Assembly (NCBI GenBank): GCA_030621995.1
Contig: JAUXGP010000096.1
Span: 1-6,501, forward strand
Direction of reading: 5' to 3'
DNA: 6,501 nt
DNA from: Psychrilyobacter sp.
GTDB lineage: Bacteria > Fusobacteriota > Fusobacteriia > Fusobacteriales > Fusobacteriaceae
Of this stretch, positions 1 to 4,788 are shown piece by piece. Below the pieces are notes generated by a model. That model was given only the letters and a program-made list of their open reading frames with translations, was not told the origin of the DNA and did no database searches. Position 1 is the stretch's first letter; each line of letters begins with the position of its first letter. The translations under genes and the position numbers were made by a program.

Positions 1-575
1 CCTAATTCCTTAGGATATACAGGTATCTTTCCAACTGTTTGAACAGCATCTGTATGAAATACAATCTTATTCTCACGAGTTATCTTAGATATCTCCTCAA
101 TAGGTTGCACCACCCCAGTCTCGTTGTTTGCATGCATCAAAGTGACTAAGATCGTTTCCTTTCTAATAGCTTTTTTTAACTCCTCTACGATTACCACACC
201 ATTTTCATCTACAGGTATATAAGATACTTCAAATCCCTCTCTTTCAAGATCTTGACATGTATTCTTAGCACCTGGATGCTCTATGGCACTGGTAATTATG
301 TGGTTCCCTCTTCTTTTATAAGCTCTCGCTATACCTCTTATGGCTAAATTATTACTTTCTACTCCTGTTCCGGTAAAAATTAATTCTGATTTCTCTATCT
401 TTAATATATTTGAAATAGTTTCTCTGGCTAAATCTAAAGCTCTTCCTGCCTCTTGCCCAAAACTGTGCATACTGTGAGCATTCCCATATACCTCACAGAA
501 ATAAGGTAACATTGCTTCCAATACTCTTTCATCTGTTTTTGTTGTAGCGTTGTTATCTAAATAAACTCTTCTCAT
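1..575 (-). CDS. nifS: Cysteine desulfurase, NifS/IscS family (5' part, runs off the window)
   Basis: This is a PLP enzyme that takes sulfur from L-cysteine for Fe-S cluster and thio-cofactor synthesis in the cytoplasm. I translated about 191 N-terminal residues of a family usually near 390-400. The start reads MRRVYLDNNATT, followed by GNAHSMHSFG near residues 31-40. His100 (AIEHPG), the HANNETGVVQP motif (149-158) and FHTDAVQ (173-179) match PLP-contacting segments of E. coli IscS, offset by about four residues. The PLP lysine and active-site cysteine loop lie beyond the window. The ATG at 575 is preceded by AAGGGGTG at good spacing. It has its own promoter (603-631), so it is probably not simply co-transcribed with nth. 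Whether it is NifS or IscS subtype cannot be settled from this half. The family call is very secure. Confidence 0.93.
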   Translation of the reverse strand, partial: MRRVYLDNNATTKTDERVLEAMLPYFCEVYGNAHSMHSFGQEAGRALDLARETISNILKIEKSELIFTGTGVESNNLAIRGIARAYKRRGNHIITSAIEHPGAKNTCQDLEREGFEVSYIPVDENGVVIVEELKKAIRKETILVTLMHANNETGVVQPIEEISKITRENKIVFHTDAVQTVGKIPVYPKEL

Positions 576-602
576 AGCTTCACCCCTTATTCTATATACC
601 CT

Positions 603-631
603 ATATTACCATTGTTTAGTTTTTATGTCAA
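603..631 (-). promoter_or_regulatory. Sigma-70 type promoter of the cysteine desulfurase gene
   Basis: On the minus strand, TTGACA (626-631) and TAATAT (603-608) are separated by exactly 17 bases, which is near-consensus. The start codon at 575 is about 28 bases downstream of the -10 box, leaving room for a short leader with the AAGGGGTG ribosome binding site. No terminator is visible between nth and this promoter, so some read-through from nth remains possible. Confidence 0.8.
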
Positions 632-637
632 CATACT

Positions 638-654
638 CCTTGGTATTCCAAAGG
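638..654. promoter_or_regulatory. Imperfect dyad just upstream of the nifS -35 box, possible operator
   Basis: CCTTGGTATTCCAAAGG is an interrupted palindrome with outer arms CCTT/AAGG and further symmetric positions inside. It ends 7 bases upstream of the -35 hexamer. Its place fits a regulator site for Fe-S or cysteine control, for example an Rrf2-type regulator, but I cannot match it to a named consensus. No T-run follows on either strand, so it is not an intrinsic terminator. Confidence 0.35.
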
Positions 655-703
655 TTTGATACTCGAAACTTTTAAAGCCTTAGTATTATTATCCTATCCA
701 TGG

Positions 704-1372
704 TTAGTCCTTATTTTTTCCCTCTTTTTTTAATTTTTTTCTCCCAAAATTACAAAAAATATTTATTTCACACCTATCACATTGGGGTCTTCTAGCCACG
801 CAGACATCCCTTCCCTGCAAGATTAGGTAGTGCGATATATCTATCCAATACTCTTTGGGAACCATCTCCATCAATTCTCTTTCGATAATTATAGGGTTGT
901 CCCCCTTAATGAGTCCTATTAAATTTGTCAGTCTCTTTACATGGGTATCTACCGTTACTCCTTCAGCTATTCCCCACACCTCTCCTCTGACAACATTTGC
1001 TGTTTTTCTGCCTACTCCCGCTAACTCCACCAGCTCATCCATTTCACGAGGAACTTCTCCGTCATATTTTTCCAATAATATCTCACTGGTTTTCTTTATG
1101 TTTTTAGCTTTATTCTTATAAAACCCTGTGCTCTTCACCAAAGTTTCTATCTCCTCCAGCTCCATCTCTGCAAATTGTTTTGGAGTATTTATCCCTTTTT
1201 TTCTAAACATCTCCTCGGTCACTATATTTACCCTCTTATCCGTACATTGAGCCGACAGGCTTACAGCTACCAATAGTTCGAAAGGTGTCTCATAGTTCAG
1301 TGCACACTCTGTATTCCCAAATTTTTCATGGAGTACAGCTATTATCTTTTTAACTTTTTGTTTTTTTGTCAT
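704..1372 (-). CDS. nth: Endonuclease III (DNA glycosylase / AP lyase)
   Basis: This base-excision repair enzyme removes oxidised pyrimidines and cuts at abasic sites. It is 222 residues long, close to the usual 210-220. SLSAQCTD lies at 38-45. The helix-hairpin-helix LAGVGRKTANVV (117-128) carries the catalytic lysine K123. VDTHVKRL (141-148) carries the catalytic aspartate D142. The C-terminal [4Fe-4S] loop has Cys191, Cys198, Cys201 and Cys207 in the diagnostic C-x6-C-x2-C-x5-C spacing. The tail is lysine-rich. The ATG at 1372 has AAGGTGG about 8 bases upstream. The gene sits between a polymerase X-like gene (142-base gap) and a cysteine desulfurase (128-base gap), which makes sense for an Fe-S repair enzyme. 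I saw no clear promoter for it; it may be read through from upstream. Confidence 0.97.
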   Translation of the reverse strand: MTKKQKVKKIIAVLHEKFGNTECALNYETPFELLVAVSLSAQCTDKRVNIVTEEMFRKKGINTPKQFAEMELEEIETLVKSTGFYKNKAKNIKKTSEILLEKYDGEVPREMDELVELAGVGRKTANVVRGEVWGIAEGVTVDTHVKRLTNLIGLIKGDNPIIIERELMEMVPKEYWIDISHYLILQGRDVCVARRPQCDRCEINIFCNFGRKKLKKEGKNKD

Positions 1373-1394
1373 AAATATCCCACCTTCTTTATAA

Positions 1395-1512
1395 AAACCG
1401 CTAATGTCGCTAATTATTGCAAATAAAACTTCTTCTTTCTATTACGGATTTCTCAAATTAATTCAGATTTTTAATTCTTTTAATCTGTGTAATTCGTGAC
1501 TAAAATTTTCTT
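1395..1512. repeat. Possible degenerate interspersed intergenic repeat
   Basis: The gap between nth and the polymerase X-like gene contains plus-strand blocks such as GCTAATGTCGCTAATTATTG and AATCTGTGTAATTCGTGAC. Similar 'GTGTAATTCGTG' phrases recur in intergenic DNA of several AT-rich bacteria (from memory, not searched). A related phrase lies on the minus strand near 6083-6117 in this window. A stem CAGATT/AATCTG (1464-1469 and 1482-1487) is present without a T-run. The boundaries are approximate. Confidence 0.35.
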
Positions 1513-1514
1513 TT

Positions 1515-2105
1515 TCAGTTTTTTCCTTTTTCTTTCGGCATTAGCCAATACCTCTCCTCCGGCTCCAGATATTCCAAATCTATATCTTCATATATCTTTT
1601 TTTCTACTGTGTTTTCTGTATCTATCTCCATCCTCTTTTCATTGTATATCTTTTTTATTAACTTCACATGGGGCTTAGGTCCCGTAGAATGCCACAGGGT
1701 ATAGTTAAAATGTTTTGATATTTCAGGAATCATATGGATAGATATTCCACTCTTCAATAAAAACTCATAATGATTTATTCGTCTTTCGACCTCACTATAT
1801 TTAGACACCAATTCCAATATTTCTCGTTCTACTTCTTCTAAATTTTCTTTGCTTTCTAATCTAACTTCCTCTCTCTTTGACCATATTTCAGATTTATTCA
1901 TACTCTTTTGAGTAGAATCTGAATACTTGTGGATCGAGAGAGGATCAGAAAGAGAGAGTTGATTCCCTACCACTATATCTATATCTCCTACATCTTTCCT
2001 TTTTCTTCTCAGGCTCCCGGTAACTTCACACCTATATTCATATCCATCCAGATATTTTTCTACCTTTTCATATTCTTCCATGGCAAACCTATAGTTAAAC
2101 CTCAT
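1515..2105 (-). CDS. Stand-alone DNA polymerase X-like nucleotidyltransferase
   Basis: The 196-residue protein resembles the palm and thumb of DNA polymerase beta/X without the N-terminal lyase or helix-hairpin-helix domain and without a C-terminal PHP domain. VTGSLRRKRKDVGDIDIVV (28-46) is the nucleotidyltransferase signature GS-RR-GDID, with metal-binding candidates Asp41 and Asp43. HSTGPKPHVKLIK (139-151) matches the family TGSKxH segment, and EKKIYEDIDLEYLEPEER (168-185) matches the usual C-terminal segment. ISIHMIP (121-127) aligns with the usual VDLRVVP, so Ser122 stands where the third catalytic Asp is expected. A Ser/Lys-rich insert occupies about 50-88. I chose the ATG at 2105 because AGAGGGAG lies just upstream; an in-frame extension to 2159 would run through a terminator hairpin. 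Activity is uncertain; the family call is fairly secure. Confidence 0.75.
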   Translation of the reverse strand: MRFNYRFAMEEYEKVEKYLDGYEYRCEVTGSLRRKRKDVGDIDIVVGNQLSLSDPLSIHKYSDSTQKSMNKSEIWSKREEVRLESKENLEEVEREILELVSKYSEVERRINHYEFLLKSGISIHMIPEISKHFNYTLWHSTGPKPHVKLIKKIYNEKRMEIDTENTVEKKIYEDIDLEYLEPEERYWLMPKEKGKN

Positions 2106-2141
2106 CTTATTTCTCCCTCTGCTTTTTTCTAAGTTTATCAT

Positions 2142-2174
2142 AAAAAAGCCCCGCCTCAAAATTTGAGGCGGGGC
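2142..2174 (-). terminator. Strong GC-rich intrinsic terminator
   Basis: GCCCCGCCTCAAA (2148-2160) and its perfect complement (2162-2174) form a 13-base inverted repeat around a single central base. On the minus strand it is followed at once by TTTTTT (2142-2147). It is much more GC-rich than its surroundings. It lies behind the terminator at 2193-2223 with no gene between, and only about 37 bases before the start of the polymerase X-like gene. It may be a back-up terminator or an attenuator for that gene. Confidence 0.9.
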
Positions 2175-2192
2175 AGTGGGTAAATTAGAAAT

Positions 2193-2223
2193 AAAAAAAG
2201 CTTACCAAATGCAAGCTTTTTTT
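2193..2223 (-). terminator. A/T-flanked intrinsic terminator, 3' end of the small RNA
   Basis: AAAAAAAGCTT (2193-2203) and AAGCTTTTTTT (2213-2223) form an 11-base perfect stem with a 9-base loop. T-runs at both edges mean it could work in either direction. On the minus strand it ends the small RNA predicted at 2193-2304. Confidence 0.82.
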
Positions 2224-2304
2224 CATCAATAATTCAATTGACACACATAGTCTTAAAAAGGGGGGCTTAAGCTCTATATGGATGTTCAAAGTCACCCTTG
2301 AACT
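2193..2304 (-). ncRNA. Candidate small RNA with a C6 loop, about 112 nt
   Basis: A promoter (2311-2339) and a terminator (2193-2223) on the same strand bracket this transcript. Three hairpins can be drawn. Stem 1 (2284-2303) is GUUCAAGG/CUUUGAAC, with one G-U pair, closed by a GUGA tetraloop of the GNRA type. Stem 2 (2244-2280) pairs CAUAUAG with CUAUGUG and then CUUAA with UUAAG, exposing a loop of six C residues (2260-2265) plus U residues. Stem 3 is the terminator. I do not recognise it as tmRNA, SRP RNA, RNase P RNA, 6S RNA or a riboswitch class I know. C-rich loops in bacterial sRNAs (for example FsrA and RsaE) typically bind Shine-Dalgarno sequences, so mRNA repression is the likely role by analogy. 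It sits beside an iron and peroxide gene block, but no regulator site ties it to that block. Confidence 0.65.
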
Positions 2305-2310
2305 AATACA

Positions 2311-2339
2311 AGTATACTAGGGATCCCGCAAAAAGTCAA
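2311..2339 (-). promoter_or_regulatory. Near-consensus promoter of the candidate small RNA
   Basis: TTGACT (2334-2339) and TATACT (2311-2316) on the minus strand are separated by 17 bases, giving a predicted transcript start near 2303-2304. The spacer contains the palindrome GGGATCCC (2320-2327). AT-rich DNA upstream could act as an UP element. No start codon with a ribosome binding site follows, which is why I assign it to an RNA gene. Confidence 0.78.
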
Positions 2340-2394
2340 CCTTTTTTCGAACACCTTATAAAAAAAATGCTGTTTCTACACACAAGTCAACTTT

Positions 2395-2424
2395 AAAATG
2401 TACTGTTTATATACAAAACATTTT
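2395..2424. promoter_or_regulatory. 30-bp dyad upstream of the small RNA promoter
   Basis: The arms are AAAATGT (2395-2401) and ACATTTT (2418-2424), with inner symmetric TGT/ACA and a central AT; 12 of 15 mirrored pairs match. Its centre is about 70 bases upstream of the small RNA -35 box. No T-run of terminator type follows and there is no gene inside. It could be an activator or repressor site, but I cannot name the regulator. Confidence 0.35.
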
Positions 2425-2491
2425 TTGCGTATTTAAAACGTTATAAAATCTTATTCAAAAACTAAACTTTGTTTTTATCACTTAAAATCAT

Positions 2492-2519
2492 AAAATGCCT
2501 GCAAATTTGCAGGCATTTT
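2492..2519 (-). terminator. Perfect-palindrome terminator after the rubredoxin pair
   Basis: AAAATGCCTGCAAA and its exact complement form a 28-base perfect palindrome beginning one base beyond the downstream rubredoxin stop codon. On the minus strand the stem is followed by a short T-rich stretch (TTTTATGATTTT overlapping the arm). On the plus strand the T-run is longer. It most likely ends the rubrerythrin-rubredoxin transcript. Confidence 0.82.
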
Positions 2520-2520
2520 T

Positions 2521-2682
2521 TTATTCCATCTTTTCGAATTGATCTTTTCCCACTGCACATGGCGGACAAACCCAGTCTTCCGGTACATCTTCCCACTTTG
2601 TTCCCGGTTCCACGCCTGAATCCGGATCCCCTAACTCTTCATCGTATACATAACTACATACCAAGCACAACCATCTATCCAT
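2521..2682 (-). CDS. Rubredoxin (downstream, divergent copy)
   Basis: This 53-residue one-iron electron carrier has Cys6, Cys9, Cys39 and Cys42 in CLVC and CPPC, the same numbering as Clostridium pasteurianum rubredoxin. The core [15 protein letters not shown] is conserved. Two residues near the iron site are unusual: Ser10 replaces the normal Gly after the first CxxC, and Pro41 replaces the usual Leu in CPLC. The ATG at 2682 has TAGGGGGA upstream. It lies 38 bases after a second rubredoxin gene and directly before a terminator. The two proteins share 43 of 52 aligned residues. It probably supplies electrons to rubrerythrin, but the altered knuckle may shift its potential or partner choice (inference). 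Confidence 0.95.
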   Translation of the reverse strand: MDRWLCLVCSYVYDEELGDPDSGVEPGTKWEDVPEDWVCPPCAVGKDQFEKME

Positions 2683-2720
2683 ATTTATCCCCCTAAAATT
2701 TCTGTTAATAACTCACAAAA

Positions 2721-2879
2721 CTACATCTTTTCAAATTGATCCTTTCCCACTGCACATAGCGGACAAACCCAATCTTCCGGTACATCTTCCCACTTTGTTC
2801 CCGGTGCTATCCCTGAATCAGTATCCCCAATTTCTGGATCATATACATAACCACATACTACACATAACCATTTATCCAT
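2721..2879 (-). CDS. Rubredoxin (upstream, canonical copy)
   Basis: A 52-residue canonical rubredoxin with [10 protein letters not shown] (6-15), [17 protein letters not shown] (26-42) and the KDQFEKM end. Cys6, Cys9, Cys39 and Cys42 bind one Fe; Gly10 and Leu41 are present as in well-studied clostridial proteins. The ATG at 2879 is preceded by AGGAGGAG. It follows rubrerythrin by 68 bases and precedes the divergent copy by 38 bases, so all three are likely on one transcript. In anaerobes rubredoxin passes electrons from NAD(P)H-rubredoxin oxidoreductase to rubrerythrin for peroxide reduction; no such oxidoreductase gene is in this window. Confidence 0.97.
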   Translation of the reverse strand: MDKWLCVVCGYVYDPEIGDTDSGIAPGTKWEDVPEDWVCPLCAVGKDQFEKM

Positions 2880-2947
2880 ATATACTCCTCCTACTTTTTA
2901 ATTATTAAATTACTTATTACGATATTACCCTATAATTTAAATTTTTC

Positions 2948-3520
2948 CTAATAATTCTTTTCTTTAATCTCAAAATGGCTTTGTGGATGCAGACATGCTG
3001 GACAAACCTCTAACGCTTCCTCTCCCTCATGTACGAACCCACAGTTTCTACACTTCCATCTGACTATACTTTTCTTTTTAAATACACTGTTATTTTCTAA
3101 ATTTTCCAGTAATTTTAAATATCTGGCCTCATGTTCCCTCTCTACATCCGATATATTTCTATATGCTGCTGCGATTTCAGGAAATCCTTCTTTTTCTGCA
3201 ACGTTTGCAAAATGAGGGTATAATTCTGTCCATTCCTCATTTTCTCCACCTGCTGCATTTTTTAAGTTTTCCTCAGTAGTTCCCACTTGATTAGTTGGGT
3301 AGGCAGCTGTAATTTCTACATCTCCTCCCTCTAAGAATCTAAAATATCTTTTGGCATGCTGCACTTCATTATCTGCAGTCTCTAAAAAAATTGCTGCAAT
3401 TTGCTCATACCCTTCTTTTTTAGCTTGCTTGGCATATAGCTTATACCTATTCGTAGCTTGTGACTCCCCAGCAAAAGATTTCAGTAAATTTTTTTCAGTT
3501 TCAGTACCCTTAATCCTCAT
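2948..3520 (-). CDS. rbr: Rubrerythrin (non-haem peroxidase)
   Basis: It reduces hydrogen peroxide in anaerobes, using electrons from rubredoxin. The 190-residue protein has the classical order: a diiron four-helix domain (about 1-145), then a rubredoxin-like domain (about 153-188). Visible metal-site features are Glu19 in FAGESQA, ExxH motifs at 52-55 (EVQH) and 127-130 (EREH), and Glu93/Glu96 in GENEEW. The C-terminal Cys157, Cys160, Cys173 and Cys176 (CRNCG and CPAC) bind the single Fe. I chose the ATG at 3520 because GGGAGG lies 5 bases upstream and MRIKGTETEKNLLKSF is the usual family start; an in-frame extension to 3538 is possible but would bury the ribosome binding site. It follows ferritin by 100 bases and precedes two rubredoxins, its natural donors. 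Confidence 0.97.
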   Translation of the reverse strand: MRIKGTETEKNLLKSFAGESQATNRYKLYAKQAKKEGYEQIAAIFLETADNEVQHAKRYFRFLEGGDVEITAAYPTNQVGTTEENLKNAAGGENEEWTELYPHFANVAEKEGFPEIAAAYRNISDVEREHEARYLKLLENLENNSVFKKKSIVRWKCRNCGFVHEGEEALEVCPACLHPQSHFEIKEKNY

Positions 3521-3562
3521 AAAAACCTCCCTTAACAACTAATAACTATCGCAATATTCTAT

Positions 3563-3578
3563 GTTTACGTTAGTAAAC
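3563..3578. promoter_or_regulatory. Dyad GTTTAC-N4-GTAAAC between ferritin and rubrerythrin
   Basis: A perfect 6-base inverted repeat with a 4-base centre lies about 43 bases upstream of the rubrerythrin start. No T-run follows, so it is not a terminator. A weak promoter-like pair TTGTCC-17-TAGACT (minus strand, about 3584-3612) lies just upstream of it, which would put the dyad near the transcript start. It may be an operator or a leader hairpin for rubrerythrin. Confidence 0.3.
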
Positions 3579-3620
3579 TACCAGTCTATTGTTGATGCCC
3601 TTTACGGACAATAACTAATT

Positions 3621-4139
3621 TTAAACATTTTCCTGTGTAGAATCTATAAAGACTCGAGTCTGCATCTCCCTGTCCAGCATAAATAAACCAGTTCCCCTGC
3701 CTTCTACCATCTTTAGCTGCTCCAGTACAGAAGACACATGTGCTTCCTCTTCTACCTGTTCATTTATATACCATTGAAGCATATTTATCGTGGCATAATC
3801 TTTTACCTCATGAGCTACTCCCAAAACTTCATTGATAGATTCAGTTATAAATTTTTCATGTTTATAAGTATCTTCAAATACATCTATGGTGTCTTTCCAC
3901 TCTATTTTTACAGGTGCTATCTCAGCCAATACAGCTCTTTCTCCCCTTTCCAACAGATAATCGAAAAGTTTTAATGCATGGGACATCTCCTCTTGATACT
4001 GTACCCTCATATAGTTAGCAAATCCCGGTAAATTTTTAGAAGTAAGATAAGCATTCATCGATAGATATAGATGTGCAGAATACATCTCCTTATTAATTTG
4101 TTCATTTAAAGTTTCTAGCATCTTTTTATTCATTGCCAT
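3621..4139 (-). CDS. ftnA: Non-haem ferritin (FtnA type)
   Basis: A 172-residue iron-storage subunit expected to build a 24-mer cage that oxidises Fe(II) and stores Fe(III). It aligns closely with E. coli FtnA with a one-residue offset: LNEQINKEMYS (11-21) with ligand Glu18, QEEMSH (49-54) with Glu51 and His54, TYKHE (91-95) with Glu95, and LQWYINEQVEEE (121-132) with Gln128 and Glu131. GLFMLDRE (151-158) matches the FtnA end. The ferroxidase centre appears intact. The ATG at 4139 is favoured over the second Met because AGGAGG is 8 bases upstream. A terminator separates it from perR, so it needs its own promoter. Neighbouring PerR, rubrerythrin and rubredoxins suggest a role in keeping free iron low during peroxide stress. 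Confidence 0.96.
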   Translation of the reverse strand: MAMNKKMLETLNEQINKEMYSAHLYLSMNAYLTSKNLPGFANYMRVQYQEEMSHALKLFDYLLERGERAVLAEIAPVKIEWKDTIDVFEDTYKHEKFITESINEVLGVAHEVKDYATINMLQWYINEQVEEEAHVSSVLEQLKMVEGRGTGLFMLDREMQTRVFIDSTQENV

Positions 4140-4163
4140 TTTTTATTTCCTCCTAAATTTAAA

Positions 4164-4178
4164 TCAAATATAATTTTA
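4164..4178 (-). promoter_or_regulatory. Ferritin promoter region with a motif shared with the perR promoter
   Basis: On the minus strand TAAAATTATATTTGA occurs upstream of ferritin and differs at one position from TAAAATTATATATGA at 4789-4803 in the perR promoter. It overlaps possible -10 sequences (TAAAAT or TATATT), with TTGATT or TTGAGA further upstream at 18-19 base spacing, so the exact promoter is uncertain. It is a weak match to the Bacillus PerR box, so PerR control is a hypothesis. Confidence 0.35.
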
Positions 4179-4278
4179 ACAAAGTTGCATCTCTCAAAAT
4201 CAATTCAATCTTTTATAACATACTTTCTTCTATACCAACCCACATATTCTTTTCCTTCTTTATATCTTTATAGATAAT

Positions 4279-4308
4279 AAAAAAATTCTCCATTAAAAAC
4301 GAAGAATT
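4279..4308 (-). terminator. Intrinsic terminator of perR
   Basis: On the minus strand AATTCTTC (4301-4308) pairs with GGAGAATT (4284-4291), with one T-G pair and a 9-base loop, followed by a T-run (4279-4285, partly in the stem). It lies about 20 bases after the perR stop codon and separates perR from ferritin. Confidence 0.75.
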
Positions 4309-4329
4309 ATCTTTATTGTTCTATGAACA

Positions 4330-4752
4330 TTATTTTTTTTTCTTCAAACACTTACTGCATACACCTTTAAAATAAAGATGATGCTCATTTATTTGAAAAT
4401 TATCAAGTTCAGGAATATTTATCTTATCTATCCCTATATTAAGATCACTGACCTCTCCACATTCATCACATTTAAAATGTCCATGTATGCTTGTATCAGC
4501 ATCATATCTGGTTTCATTCTCTTCCACTAAAATTACTATAGCAATCTTCTTTTCTACGAACAAATTCAATGTATTGTATACTGTAGTTTTAGATAAAGTT
4601 GGTATTTCTGGAGCAAGACTCTTATACATCATATCTATTGTCGGATGATTTTTATTTACTACTAAGTATTCAAAAATTTTCATCCTTTGATAAGATGGTC
4701 TTATATCATGACTTTTTAAATATGAACTTATTTTTTCTATATTTAATTTCAT
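4330..4752 (-). CDS. perR: Fur-family regulator, PerR-type peroxide sensor
   Basis: A 140-residue winged-helix repressor. The DNA-reading helix lies in TLSKTTVYNTLNLFVEK (52-68). The metal-sensing set of B. subtilis PerR is all present: His36, Asp84 (RYDAD), His90 and His92 (SIHGHFKC), and Asp103 (VSDL). The last is important: PerR has Asp here, whereas Fur has Glu, and the Asp favours iron-dependent histidine oxidation by peroxide. Structural zinc cysteines are Cys95, Cys98, Cys132 and Cys135. It ends in a lysine-rich tail. The ATG at 4752 has a good AAGGAGG site. It has its own promoter overlapped by two dyads, which suggests autoregulation, and its own terminator. Ferritin, rubrerythrin and rubredoxins just downstream are typical PerR-controlled functions in anaerobic clostridia. 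The PerR subtype rests on these residues alone. Confidence 0.9.
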   Translation of the reverse strand: MKLNIEKISSYLKSHDIRPSYQRMKIFEYLVVNKNHPTIDMMYKSLAPEIPTLSKTTVYNTLNLFVEKKIAIVILVEENETRYDADTSIHGHFKCDECGEVSDLNIGIDKINIPELDNFQINEHHLYFKGVCSKCLKKKK

Positions 4753-4788
4753 TTTTACCTCCTTTTCGACCTGTCTATTGTAATGGTT

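Noticed and set aside
2106..2159. N-terminal extension of the polymerase X-like protein starting at 2159
   Set aside because: It would begin inside a 13-base terminator stem and lacks a ribosome binding site; the ATG at 2105 has AGAGGGAG at proper spacing and matches the family N-terminus better.
2185..2295. Open frame of 37 codons with a GTG start inside the candidate small RNA
   Set aside because: The AAGG before the GTG has no spacing, the frame ends beyond the terminator, and the predicted peptide has no recognisable features. RNA structure explains the stretch better.
2284..2339. T-box leader or known riboswitch upstream of the polymerase X-like gene
   Set aside because: I found no T-box AGGGTGGNACCGCG-like bulge and no core motif of a riboswitch class I can recognise; the promoter-to-terminator unit is self-contained.
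3521..3538. Six-residue N-terminal extension of rubrerythrin
   Set aside because: The extension contains the GGGAGG site used by the ATG at 3520, and family members start at the later Met.
4330..4752. Iron-responsive Fur or zinc-responsive Zur instead of PerR
   Set aside because: Asp at 103 in place of the Fur Glu, together with His36, Asp84, His90 and His92, fits PerR best. The alternative is not excluded without experiment.
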